Shown here: in pieces, positions 1-6,793 of the stretch
Numbering within the stretch: position 1 is the first letter of the stretch
Layout of the letters: every line of letters begins with the position of its first letter
Source: Actinomycetales bacterium
GTDB lineage: Bacteria > Actinomycetota > Actinomycetes > Actinomycetales > Dermabacteraceae
Length of the DNA stretch: 12,067 nt
Reading direction: 5' to 3'
Assembly (NCBI GenBank): GCA_012799425.1
Contig: JAAZLF010000158.1
Span: 1 to 12,067, forward strand
Made by a program: the position numbers and the translations under genes
Notes under the pieces: model-generated
Databases searched by the model: none
Told to the model about the DNA's origin: nothing
Seen by the model: the letters and a program-made list of their open reading frames with translations, nothing else

Positions 1-402
1 CGCCGCGTCCAGCAGCTCGTGCACTCTCGGCTCGCGCTGAGGACGGGGGACCCCGTGCAGACGCAGCGGCTCGGCGATCTCGGCGCCGACCGTGCGCAGC
101 GGGTCGAGGGAGACCAGTGCGTCCTGGAGCACGTAGCCGACCTCCGCGCCCCGCAGTCGGCGCAGCCGCCCCTCGGGGGCCGTGAGCAGGTCGGTGCCGG
201 CGACCTCGAGAGTTCGAGCGGTGATGCTCGCGGCAGGGCCGTTCAGGCCCAGCAGGCTGCGAGCGGTGACGGACTTCCCGGAGCCGGACTCCCCCACGAT
301 CCCCACGCAGCTGCCGGCGCGCAGCTCGAAGGAGATGCCGTGGACGACGGGGGCGCCGTCGAACGCGACGCGGAGGTCCTCGACGCGGATCAGCGGGTTC
401 AT
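1..402 (-). CDS. Dpp/Opp-type ABC importer ATP-binding protein, 5' part only
   Basis: This is the cytoplasmic ATPase of a peptide/nickel-class ABC importer. Only the first 134 codons are in the window; the gene runs off the left edge. It starts MNPLIRVEDL, with a Walker A motif GESGSGKS at residues 37-44 and a Q-loop around Q93 (YVLQDALVSLDP), which is the usual Dpp/Opp form. The signature motif and Walker B would lie outside the window. The ATG overlaps the stop of the DppC-like permease as ATGA, so translation is coupled and it belongs to the same operon. Whether it is a single ATPase domain (DppD size) or a DppD-DppF fusion, which is common in actinomycetes, cannot be seen. Confidence 0.93.
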   Translation of the reverse strand, partial: MNPLIRVEDLRVAFDGAPVVHGISFELRAGSCVGIVGESGSGKSVTARSLLGLNGPAASITARTLEVAGTDLLTAPEGRLRRLRGAEVGYVLQDALVSLDPLRTVGAEIAEPLRLHGVPRPQREPRVHELLDAA

Positions 403-1289
403 CGGGTGGCTCCGGAATCGCTCGCGCGCTGCAGGTGACGGCCGATCACCGTGAGCGACAGGGTGAACAGGACGATGGTGATGCCGGGGAAGAAGTCCAT
501 CCACCAGGCCTGCTGGATGTAGGTGCGGCCCGCGTTGAGCATCGCGCCCCATTCCGCGGTGGGCGGCTGCACGCCCATGCCCAGGAAGCCGAGGGCCGCG
601 GCCCAGACGATCGCCTGTCCGATGCCGAGGGTGATCAGCACGGTGAGGGGGCGGAAGGCGTTGGGCAGGATGGTGCGCAGCAGGATCCGTCGCGGCGGGT
701 GGCCGAGGGCGCGTGCCGCCTCGACATAGCCGGCCTGGCGCACGGCGAGCACCTGGCCGCGCACCATCCGGGCGTAGCCGGGCATGGTCGCGACCCCCAC
801 AGCGACCATCTGGGTGAGCGCACTGCTGCCGTACACGGCGATGAGGATCAGTGCCAGCAGGATCCCGGGGAAGGCGTAGAGCACCTCGATCACGCGGGTG
901 ACCGCTGCGTCGGCCCATCGACCGCCGAGCCCGCCGACCAGACCCAGCACCAGGGCGCCGAGCAGGCCGAGCGCCGTGGCACCCAGCCCGATCAGGAGGG
1001 ACTGCCCGGCCCCGTGCACGACTCGGCTGTAGACGTCCCGGCCGGACTGGTCGGTGCCGAAGGGATGGGTCGTGCTCGGCGGGTCGAAGCTCTCCGAGAG
1101 GCTGATCTCGAGCGGGTCGTGGGTGGCCAGCAGGCCGGGCAGGAGGGCTGCGGTCACCACGAGGGCGACCATGCCGAGGGCCAGCCAGAGACCGAGCGGA
1201 CCCGGCGCGGAGCGTCGGCGAGCGGTCGGCGCGGGCGGTGAGGGATCGAGGGAGGGGGCCTCGGCGGCGGCGGGGGCGAGGGCGGTCAT
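399..1289 (-). CDS. DppC-like ABC importer permease
   Basis: This is the second inner-membrane permease of the peptide/nickel-type importer, 296 aa. A Pro/Ala-rich cytoplasmic tail (about 1-30) leads into a first membrane helix at 33-55. The DppC hallmark HPFGTDQSGRDVYSRV at 75-90 follows. The EAA loop that contacts the ATPase is at about 188-215 (AARALG then LPNAFRPL), and the typical C-terminal block LGFLGMGVQPP..EWGAML is at 233-251, then WWMDFFPG at 262-269. The start was chosen because its ATG overlaps the stop of the upstream permease by 4 bp (ATGA) and because the frame upstream is an arginine-rich shadow. Its own stop overlaps the ATPase start in the same way. The substrate cannot be deduced from the permease. 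Confidence 0.95.
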   Translation of the reverse strand: MTALAPAAAEAPSLDPSPPAPTARRRSAPGPLGLWLALGMVALVVTAALLPGLLATHDPLEISLSESFDPPSTTHPFGTDQSGRDVYSRVVHGAGQSLLIGLGATALGLLGALVLGLVGGLGGRWADAAVTRVIEVLYAFPGILLALILIAVYGSSALTQMVAVGVATMPGYARMVRGQVLAVRQAGYVEAARALGHPPRRILLRTILPNAFRPLTVLITLGIGQAIVWAAALGFLGMGVQPPTAEWGAMLNAGRTYIQQAWWMDFFPGITIVLFTLSLTVIGRHLQRASDSGATR

Positions 1290-2323
1290 GAGGTGGATCC
1301 GATCGAGGAGCGCAGCCGCGGGTCGACGGAGACGGCGGCGAGGTCGGTGAGCAGATTGGCGAGCACGTACACGAGGGCGACCACGAAGGTCACCCCGATC
1401 ACGAGGGGCAGGTCCTGGCTGGTGACAGCCGAGACCAGGAGCTGTCCGATGCCCTGCCGGGAGAAGATCACCTCGACCACGACGGCACCGGAGATCAGCG
1501 ATCCCAGGCCCCACCCGGACAGGGCGATGCCGGGCAGGGCGGCGTGACGCAGGACGTGGCGCAGGCGCACGTCGTGCCAGGAGGCGCCGCGCGAGCGGGC
1601 CGAGAGCACGAAGGGCTGGCGCAGCGCGGCGTCGAACTCGTCCCGGGTCACCTGGGCGAGGAACCCTCCCAGCGGGAGCCCGAGCGTCGCCGCGGGCAGC
1701 ACCATCCCGGCGGGCCCGCCGTCGACCACCGGGAACCACTGCAGGGCGACCGCGAAGACCACCAGCAGCACCACGCCGAGCCAGAAGTGCGGCAGCGCGG
1801 CCAGCAGCACCTCGATGCCCGAGCCGACCCGCCCGGCGAGTCCGCGCCGCCCCGCGGTGAGCAGGGTGAGGGTCAGGGCCACGGCCCAGGCGATCGCGAG
1901 TGCTGCTCCGGTCAGCTGCAGGGTGGGGATGATCTGTTCCCCGATCACCGCGATCACGGGCTCCTTCATCGTGTAGGACTCGCCGAGGTCGAGCACGAGG
2001 AGCGCACCGAGGAAGCTCAGGTACTGCGCCAGCACGGGGCGGTCGAAGCCGTACTGCACGCGCACCGCCTCGACCGTCTCCGGCGGAGGGTTCGCGGAGG
2101 CGCCGCCGAGGATGGCGAGCGCCGGGTCCCCGGGCACCATCTGCTGGAGCGCGAACACGATCGTGGCCACCGCCCACAGAAGTGCCAGGGCGGAGCCCAG
2201 CTGGGCGGTGCCGCGGATCGCGAGCAGGCGCAGGCGGGTGGGCGAGGACGCGGGCTCCGGCGGCGCAGGAACGGGTGCGGGGAGGGTCGGGTCGGCGGGG
2301 GCGGCGGAGGCTGGGGCGGTCAT
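1286..2323 (-). CDS. DppB-like ABC importer permease
   Basis: This is the first inner-membrane permease of the importer, 345 aa. The first 30 residues are Ala/Pro-rich and probably disordered; the first membrane helix is about 38-60, ending in the family motif MVPGDPA (62-68). The EAA loop is about 238-264 (SARSRGASWHDV..RHVLRHAALP). The C-terminal block VVVEVIFSRQGIGQLLVSAV (281-300) and DPRLR (334-338) are classic for DppB/OppB. It starts 1 nt after the stop of the binding-protein gene. The Shine-Dalgarno GAAGGGA (2330-2336) lies inside the end of that gene, 6 nt before the ATG, so translation is coupled. It ends in an ATGA overlap with the DppC-like gene. Confidence 0.95.
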   Translation of the reverse strand: MTAPASAAPADPTLPAPVPAPPEPASSPTRLRLLAIRGTAQLGSALALLWAVATIVFALQQMVPGDPALAILGGASANPPPETVEAVRVQYGFDRPVLAQYLSFLGALLVLDLGESYTMKEPVIAVIGEQIIPTLQLTGAALAIAWAVALTLTLLTAGRRGLAGRVGSGIEVLLAALPHFWLGVVLLVVFAVALQWFPVVDGGPAGMVLPAATLGLPLGGFLAQVTRDEFDAALRQPFVLSARSRGASWHDVRLRHVLRHAALPGIALSGWGLGSLISGAVVVEVIFSRQGIGQLLVSAVTSQDLPLVIGVTFVVALVYVLANLLTDLAAVSVDPRLRSSIGSTS

Positions 2324-2324
2324 C

Positions 2325-3980
2325 TCAGATCCCTTCGCGGACGAGGTAGGCGTCGTGGAGCACGGGTTCGCCCTCGCTGGGCTCGATCCATACGTCGCGC
2401 ACCTGGTCCGTGCGCAGGGCGAGGCGGGTCTGGATCGGATAGAGCGGGATGTGCCAGGCCTGGGCGGTCAGCAGGCGCTGCGCCTCGGAGTAGAGACGCT
2501 GCTGCTCCTGCGGGTCGGTGGTCGCCGCGGCGGCGAGCAGCGTCCGGTCGAGCTCCTCGTCGTAGGCGAACGAGACGTTCTGGCCGTTGCCCAGCTCGAG
2601 AGTCTCCTGCGAGAACTTGATGTACATGACGTTGGGGCTCGGGCTGTTCCAGTACCGTCCCTGGACGTCGTAGGCGGTGGGGTCGTTGCGCACCGCGGTC
2701 ATGGTCGCGGCGTCCGACGGGATGAGCTGCACCTCCACCCCGACGCGCTTCAGCATGGCCTGGAAGTTCTGGTAGACCGTGAGATCCGCGGGTGGGGTCT
2801 CGCCGGGATCGGAGTTGTAGGGGAAGCGAAGGGTGAGCCGCTCCCCGCCCCGGGTGCGGTACCCCTCGGCGTCCCGACCGGTCCAGCCCGCCGCGTCGAG
2901 CAGCTCCGCGGCACGCTCCGCATCGTGCGGGTAGGGCTCGTGGAAGGCCGGATCGTAGGCGGGTGTGCCCGTGGAGATCGCGTTGCCCTCGTAGGGGAAG
3001 ACCCCGGCGTAGGCGCTGCGGACGATGCCGGGGGCGTCGGCCGCATGGACGATCGCGCGGCGCACCCGCAGGTCGGACAGCGCCGGTGAGGTGGTGTTGA
3101 GATCGAGGGCGAACGGGATACCGGCGTGGACGAAGTCATCGGTGCCGATGTGGGGGTCGGCGGTGGCGGCAGGCACAGATTCGGGCGGGAGGTTGAAGAT
3201 CACCTGCGCCTTGCCCGACTGCAGCGCCCCGAAGCGCGCGGTGTTGTCCTTGAGGAAGCGCCACGTGAGCTTGTCCAGATAGGCGGGCCCCTGGTGCTTC
3301 GCGTCGGCGGGTGCGGAGCGGTAGTCCTCGTTACGGACCATGACCACCTCGCGGCCGCGCTTCCACTCGGTGACGACGAACGGACCGGTGCCGATCGGCG
3401 CACGGCAGTTCTCCTGGAGACCCCGCGCCATCGCCACGGGCGATTGGATGCCGAAGAAGGCCTGGGAGAGCACGGTCAGCAGCGGGGAGTAGGGCCTCTT
3501 CAGCGTCACCCGCACCACATGCTCGGAGACCGCCTCGGCGGATTCGAAGTAGGGCGAGAGATACAGCAGCGCCGTCGAGGACTGCGTGGCCGGGTCCAGG
3601 ATGTGCTCGAAGTTCGCGACGATCGCCGCGGCGTCCAGGCGCTCGCCGTCGGTGAAGCGCACCCCGTCCTGGAGCGTGAACTCGTAGACGAGCCCGTCCT
3701 CGGAGATCGTCCAGCTCTCGGCCAGCCACGGCACCACGTCCCCGTCCCGCGTCATCGAGACGAGCGAGTCGAGGTACTGGCGCGCGATGTACGTCTGGGG
3801 CATGTCCCCGCTGTTGTGGGGGTCCAGGCAGGTGGGCTCGCGGTCGGTGGCATACACCAGGTGCCCTCCCTCCCTGGTGCCGGTCGGCAGCTGGTCGGCG
3901 GGCGCCGGGGCGAGGCAGCCGGAGATCAGCACCGCTGCGGCGCAGAGGGCCAGGGCAGTGGCCAGGGGGCGAGCTCTCAC
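2325..3980 (-). CDS. Family 5 solute-binding lipoprotein of the Dpp-type importer
   Basis: This is the extracytoplasmic substrate-binding lipoprotein of the importer, 551 aa, a normal size for SBP family 5 (DppA/OppA/NikA). The N-terminus is a type II signal peptide with lipobox I-S-G-C and the lipidated cysteine at residue 22, followed by a short Pro-rich linker. Family marks are the ATDREPTCLDPH stretch at 44-55 and WLAESW..SEDGLVYEFTLQDGVRFTDGERL at about 85-115. The start is GTG at 3978-3980, supported by a strong Shine-Dalgarno (3985-3993) and by the signal peptide beginning right there. It is the first gene of the operon. Because it sits with a flavin monooxygenase rather than peptidases or a urease, the ligand may be a small organosulfur, amine or chelator compound instead of a peptide; that is inference from context only. 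Confidence 0.93.
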   Translation of the reverse strand: MRARPLATALALCAAAVLISGCLAPAPADQLPTGTREGGHLVYATDREPTCLDPHNSGDMPQTYIARQYLDSLVSMTRDGDVVPWLAESWTISEDGLVYEFTLQDGVRFTDGERLDAAAIVANFEHILDPATQSSTALLYLSPYFESAEAVSEHVVRVTLKRPYSPLLTVLSQAFFGIQSPVAMARGLQENCRAPIGTGPFVVTEWKRGREVVMVRNEDYRSAPADAKHQGPAYLDKLTWRFLKDNTARFGALQSGKAQVIFNLPPESVPAATADPHIGTDDFVHAGIPFALDLNTTSPALSDLRVRRAIVHAADAPGIVRSAYAGVFPYEGNAISTGTPAYDPAFHEPYPHDAERAAELLDAAGWTGRDAEGYRTRGGERLTLRFPYNSDPGETPPADLTVYQNFQAMLKRVGVEVQLIPSDAATMTAVRNDPTAYDVQGRYWNSPSPNVMYIKFSQETLELGNGQNVSFAYDEELDRTLLAAAATTDPQEQQRLYSEAQRLLTAQAWHIPLYPIQTRLALRTDQVRDVWIEPSEGEPVLHDAYLVREGI

Positions 3981-3984
3981 AGTG

Positions 3985-3993
3985 CTCCTCCTC
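3985..3993 (-). promoter_or_regulatory. Strong Shine-Dalgarno of the binding-protein gene
   Basis: On the minus strand the bases read GAGGAGGAG, 4 nt before a GTG codon. This purine run decides the GTG start at 3980 of the family 5 lipoprotein gene and suggests high expression, as expected for a binding protein needed in excess over its permease. Confidence 0.8.
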
Positions 3994-3996
3994 GAT

Positions 3997-4011
3997 CGGT
4001 GTCGAACACCG
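3997..4011. promoter_or_regulatory. Perfect dyad, candidate operator of the importer operon
   Basis: The bases read CGGTGT-CGA-ACACCG, a perfect inverted repeat with 6-bp arms and a 3-bp centre. It lies between the predicted -10 box (4014-4019) and the Shine-Dalgarno (3985-3993), so it should cover the transcription start at about 4007. That is the classic place for a repressor site. The same bases could form a short hairpin in the 5' leader RNA. No regulator gene for it is evident in the window other than the more distant AraC protein. Confidence 0.5.
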
Positions 4012-4013
4012 CG

Positions 4014-4042
4014 ACCCTAAGCACACCTTTTGGCGGACCCAA
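4014..4042 (-). promoter_or_regulatory. Predicted sigma-70-type promoter of the importer operon
   Basis: On the minus strand there is TTGGGT (4037-4042), a 17-bp spacer, then TAGGGT (4014-4019). The first three bases of the -35 and T1, A2, T6 of the -10 match consensus, which is typical of actinomycete housekeeping promoters. The start of transcription would be about 4007, which leaves a leader of about 27 nt before the GTG. Inferred from spacing and position only. Confidence 0.5.
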
Positions 4043-4193
4043 GAATCATGACGGTGCGCGAACCTGCGAGACGAGGCCGTGAACGCCTCCGCCCTCCCCG
4101 GTCACGGTGGTTCACAGGACGTGCGCCGAGGCTCCCCGAGGCGGATCGTGCTGGACCACAAGGCCTCATCCATGCACCGCGAACGGAGCCCAG

Positions 4194-5552
4194 ATGTCCC
4201 CCAAGCCCCTGATCCTCAACCTGTTCGAGATGAACTGCGTCGGCCACATCACCCATGGCCTGTGGCGCCTGCCCGGCAACAGCCGCCACCGCTATACCGA
4301 CCTGTCCTACTGGACCGAGCTCGCACGGATCGCGGAGTCCGGCGGGTTCACCGCGATCTTCCTCGCCGACGTGGTCGGCGCATACGACACCTACGGCGGC
4401 TCCGCCGAGACCGCCCTGGAGGAGGGGCTGCAGATCCCCAACAACGACCCGATGCTCGTGGTGCCCGCGATGGCCGCGGTCACCGAGCGTCTCGGCTTCG
4501 GCATCACCTTCTCCACCAGCTACGAGCCGCCCTTCGCCTTCGCCCGGCGGATGTCGACGCTGGACCACCTCACCGGCGGCCGGGTGGGGTGGAACATCGT
4601 CACCTCGTACCTGCCCAACGCCGCCCGCAACTTCGGGCTCGCCGAGGAGATCGAGCACGACCGCCGCTACGAGATCGCCGATGAATACCTCGAGGTGCTC
4701 TACAAGCTGTGGGAGGGGTCCTGGGAGGAGGACGCCGTGGTGCGCGACGCCGAGGCGTCCGTCTACGCCGACCCCTCGAAGGTCCACCGCATCGACCACG
4801 TGGGCGAGCACTTCTCCGTCGCGGGGCCGCACCTGTCCGAGCCCTCACCGCAGCGCACACCGACGCTGATCCTCGCCACCGCCTCGCCGGCGGGGGCCCT
4901 GCGCGCCGGACGCCATGCAGAGCTCGTGTTCACGCACGGCCCGCTGCTCGAGCGCACCGTCCCGGCGGTGCGCGCCGCCGCCCAGGAGGCGGGCCGCGAT
5001 CCCGCGGAGCCGAAGTTCGTGGTCCAGGCGGCGGTGATCACCGCACGCACCCAGGAGGAGGTCGATGCGAAGCTCGCACAGTACCGGGAGCATCGCTCGG
5101 TCGAGGGCATGCTCGTGCACCAGTCGGTGCCGATCCGGGCGCTCGAGCACCCTCGGGAGCGGACCATCGCCGAGGCGCTCGAGATCGAGGGCCTGCCGGC
5201 GGACACTCCGGTGGGCCGGCGCGGCTCCTCGAGCACGGTCGGGGAGCTGCTGGATGCGGTCGACGAAGCATGGCAGGACCGGTTCTTCGTGGCGGGGACG
5301 CCCGAGGTCGTCGCGGAGACGATCGAGCACTGGCTGGACGTCGACGGGATCGACGGGATCAACCTGCGCCAGTACCACTCCTTCGACACCGTGCGGGACT
5401 TCGCCGAGCTGGTCTCCCCGATACTGCGCGAGCGAGGGCGCCTGCCCGAGGTGGAGGGCACCCTCAGAGGCCGGCTGAGCGGCACCGACCGACTCCCTGC
5501 GGAGCACCCTGCCGCACGCTTCCGCGGCGCCTTCGCCGGCCACGGCGTCTGA
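4194..5552 (+). CDS. NtaA/SnaA/DszA/DmoA-family flavin-dependent monooxygenase
   Basis: This is a cytoplasmic two-component FMNH2-dependent monooxygenase of the luciferase-like (LLM) superfamily, 452 aa, the normal length for the NtaA/SnaA/DszA branch. Enzymes of this branch use reduced flavin and O2 to attack C-N or C-S bonds in nitrilotriacetate, EDTA, dimethyl sulfide or dibenzothiophene sulfone. Visible marks are N-terminal LNLFEMNCVGH..GLWRLP (8-27), FLADVVGAYDTYGGS (56-70), the block STLDHLTGGRVGWNIVTSYL (121-140) then AARNFG (143-148), and YLEVLYKLWEGSWE (165-178). From memory these resemble dimethyl-sulfide monooxygenase DmoA most. The start is the ATG with GGAG (4185-4188) 5 nt upstream; an upstream in-frame ATG at 4107 would add 29 residues unlike the family. 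The usual QAGxS segment reads LATAS (227-231). It is divergent from the Dpp-type importer, whose substrate it probably oxidises. The true substrate is unknown. Confidence 0.9.
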   Translation: MSPKPLILNLFEMNCVGHITHGLWRLPGNSRHRYTDLSYWTELARIAESGGFTAIFLADVVGAYDTYGGSAETALEEGLQIPNNDPMLVVPAMAAVTERLGFGITFSTSYEPPFAFARRMSTLDHLTGGRVGWNIVTSYLPNAARNFGLAEEIEHDRRYEIADEYLEVLYKLWEGSWEEDAVVRDAEASVYADPSKVHRIDHVGEHFSVAGPHLSEPSPQRTPTLILATASPAGALRAGRHAELVFTHGPLLERTVPAVRAAAQEAGRDPAEPKFVVQAAVITARTQEEVDAKLAQYREHRSVEGMLVHQSVPIRALEHPRERTIAEALEIEGLPADTPVGRRGSSSTVGELLDAVDEAWQDRFFVAGTPEVVAETIEHWLDVDGIDGINLRQYHSFDTVRDFAELVSPILRERGRLPEVEGTLRGRLSGTDRLPAEHPAARFRGAFAGHGV

Positions 5553-5588
5553 ACCGGCGGCGTGCCCCTCGCCCCCGCCCCGGTGCTC

Positions 5589-5594
5589 TACAGT
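5589..5594 (+). promoter_or_regulatory. Possible -10 box for the leader ORF and AraC gene
   Basis: TACAGT matches four of six positions of the -10 consensus and is 73 bp before the GTG of the small ORF. No convincing -35 hexamer sits 16-18 bp upstream, so this is a weak call. It lies in the otherwise featureless 5553-5666 stretch after the monooxygenase stop. Confidence 0.2.
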
Positions 5595-5666
5595 GCCTCG
5601 CAGGGCGTAGGACAGTCGTCGACCGCAGTCGGCGCACTCCGGGCCGATCACCACGAGGAGCCACCG

Positions 5667-5783
5667 GTGGACCGCAGCGAACACCCCGCACATCCCGACG
5701 AACGCACTCGATCCCTTCCCGACGAGGGCGGGACCGCGACGATCATCGACCCCGTGCCGCTGGTGCGCGGCGCCAGCGGCTGA
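5667..5783 (+). CDS. Possible 38-aa leader peptide or small protein upstream of the AraC gene
   Basis: This is a short ORF starting at GTG (5667) and encoding 38 residues, MDRSEHPAHPDERTRSLPDE... ending in PLVRGASG. GAGGAG (5655-5660) lies 6 nt upstream of the start, a good Shine-Dalgarno. Its TGA overlaps the ATG of the AraC regulator as TGATG, and that regulator has no clear ribosome-binding site of its own, so reading this ORF could deliver ribosomes to it. The first half is His/Glu/Arg/Pro-rich and polar; the second half is hydrophobic with strong G/C third-base use. There is no signal peptide or membrane helix. I do not recognise the protein. It could be a regulatory leader, a small protein, or chance, since spurious ORFs are common at this GC content. 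An in-frame ATG at 5562 would extend it to 73 aa but has no comparable ribosome-binding site. Confidence 0.4.
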   Translation: MDRSEHPAHPDERTRSLPDEGGTATIIDPVPLVRGASG

Positions 5784-6631
5784 TGACCACAGCGCCGCAC
5801 ACCCGGCGCCTGCCCCTGCTCGCCGCGGACTCGGTCGACGTCCCGTTCACGATCCACGGCGGCCAGGAGGCGATCTCGCGCGACACCCGTTGGGCCGAGC
5901 ACTCCCACCCCACCCACGAGCTGCTGTGGAGCGAGCGCGGCGCCTCGACGGCGAGCGTCGATGGTCGCGTCTGGAGCGTCACCCCGAGCATCGGGCTGTG
6001 GATCCCCGCCGGGGTGCCGCACAGCGGGTTCACGCCGGCGGGCCTGCTTCTGCGCGCGGCACACTTCTCACCGGCACGGATCGAGGCACCGGTCGCCGTG
6101 CCGGCCGCGATGGACATCACCCCGCTGCTGCGCCTGCTCCTGGACCGGCTGATCACCGAGGAGCTCGGGGAGCGCTCCCGGGCGGTGACCGAGGCGATGA
6201 TCCTCGATGTGCTCGTCCGCTCACCGCACGAGCTGCCGCTGCCGCTCCCCGAACATCCGCTGCTGGCTCCGATCGTCGAGGCGGAGCGCTCCTCCCCCGC
6301 CCAGACGCTCTCGCTCGAGCAGTGGGCGCGGCGCCTGGGCGTGAGCTCGCGCACAGTGACGCGCGCCTTCGAATCGTCCACGGGGATGTCCTTCCGCACA
6401 TGGACGGCGACGGCACGCGCCCAGCGCGCGCTGTCACTCCTGTCGGGAGACCTGCTGGTCGAGGACGTCGCACGGCGCCTCGGCTACCGCTCCACCAGCG
6501 CGTTCTCGGCAGCATTCCGGCAGGCCACAGGCCTGACCCCCAGTCAGTACAGACGCCGGCTCCCGCAGACCGCACCCACGGACGAGCGCGCCGCGCGCGG
6601 CCCGCTCGGGAGCGCACACGCCGAGAGTTGA
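5783..6631 (+). CDS. AraC-family transcriptional regulator
   Basis: This is a DNA-binding regulator of 282 aa, the usual AraC length. The N-terminal half looks like a cupin sensor domain, with HSHPTHELLW (40-49), a beta-rich run, and IPAGVPHSGF (74-83). The C-terminal half is a two-helix-turn-helix AraC domain: first HTH about 178-200 (LEQWARRLGVSSRTVTRAFESSTG), second about 226-250 (VEDVARRLGYRSTSAFSAAFRQATG), then the family ending LTPSQYRRRL (251-260). The ATG at 5783 was chosen because the sensor domain begins soon after it and the open frame further upstream is an arginine-rich shadow. The start overlaps the stop of a small ORF. Its place directly before a ferric-siderophore importer suggests it activates that operon, perhaps on sensing a siderophore, as PchR and YbtA do; the monooxygenase module is an alternative target. 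Confidence 0.9.
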   Translation: MTTAPHTRRLPLLAADSVDVPFTIHGGQEAISRDTRWAEHSHPTHELLWSERGASTASVDGRVWSVTPSIGLWIPAGVPHSGFTPAGLLLRAAHFSPARIEAPVAVPAAMDITPLLRLLLDRLITEELGERSRAVTEAMILDVLVRSPHELPLPLPEHPLLAPIVEAERSSPAQTLSLEQWARRLGVSSRTVTRAFESSTGMSFRTWTATARAQRALSLLSGDLLVEDVARRLGYRSTSAFSAAFRQATGLTPSQYRRRLPQTAPTDERAARGPLGSAHAES

Positions 6632-6660
6632 ACGCCCTCGGGCCGCAGCTGCGCACTCTC
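6623..6660 (+). terminator. Weak stem-loop at the end of the AraC gene
   Basis: GAGAGT (6623-6628, the last two sense codons) pairs with ACTCTC (6655-6660); the loop contains the palindrome CGCAGCTGCG (6644-6653). There is no U-run, as often in actinomycetes, and the loop is long. It could be a weak terminator separating AraC from the siderophore operon, or chance. Confidence 0.2.
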
Positions 6661-6712
6661 CGGGGCCGCCGCGCCTGTCCGAATCCCGATAGCGGCTGTC
6701 CTGTTCGTCGCC

Positions 6713-6741
6713 TTGCAGACACCGCTTCACCCCCTTAACTT
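6713..6741 (+). promoter_or_regulatory. Predicted promoter of the siderophore importer operon
   Basis: TTGCAG (6713-6718) serves as -35 (TTG matches), followed by a 17-bp spacer and TAACTT (6736-6741) as -10 (T1, A2, T6 match). The iron box begins inside the -10 and covers the expected start point, the arrangement that lets an iron-loaded repressor block transcription. The call is based on spacing and context only. Confidence 0.4.
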
Positions 6742-6758
6742 CGGTAAGGCAAACCTAA
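6740..6758. promoter_or_regulatory. DtxR/IdeR-type iron box
   Basis: The 19 bases TTCGGTAAGGCAAACCTAA match the actinomycete iron-box form TTAGGTTAGGCTCACCTAA (consensus recalled from memory) at 15 of 19 positions, with both half-sites recognisable. It sits 35 bp before the ATG of the siderophore receptor and overlaps the predicted -10. DtxR/IdeR/DmdR proteins bind such sites with Fe2+ and shut off iron uptake when iron is plentiful. The regulator gene itself is not in the window. Confidence 0.75.
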
Positions 6759-6793
6759 GCCGGGGCGTCTCGCCCCCATGCCGAAAGGCCCCC

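Noticed and set aside
1290..2177. Upstream extension of the DppC-like frame by 296 codons
   Set aside because: It is an Arg/Ala-rich shadow of the DppB-like gene; the ATGA overlap at 1286-1289 marks the true start.
4014..4031. Half of an iron box in the importer promoter (minus strand AAAAGGTGTGCTTAGGGT)
   Set aside because: The left half resembles AGGTGAGCCTA but the right half-site does not match, and the bases are already explained by the promoter spacer and -10.
4107..4193. 29-codon N-terminal extension of the monooxygenase from an ATG at 4107
   Set aside because: The extra residues do not resemble the family N-terminus, and the ATG at 4194 has a proper GGAG and gives the expected length.
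4709..5782. Upstream extension of the AraC frame by 358 codons
   Set aside because: The extension overlaps the monooxygenase gene in another frame and is almost entirely Arg, Gly, Pro and Ala. The recognisable sensor domain starts just after the ATG at 5783.
6644..6653. Perfect 10-bp palindrome CGCAGCTGCG between AraC and the siderophore operon
   Set aside because: Short palindromes built of G and C are common in such DNA. No second copy was seen near it, so it cannot be called an AraC or other regulator site.
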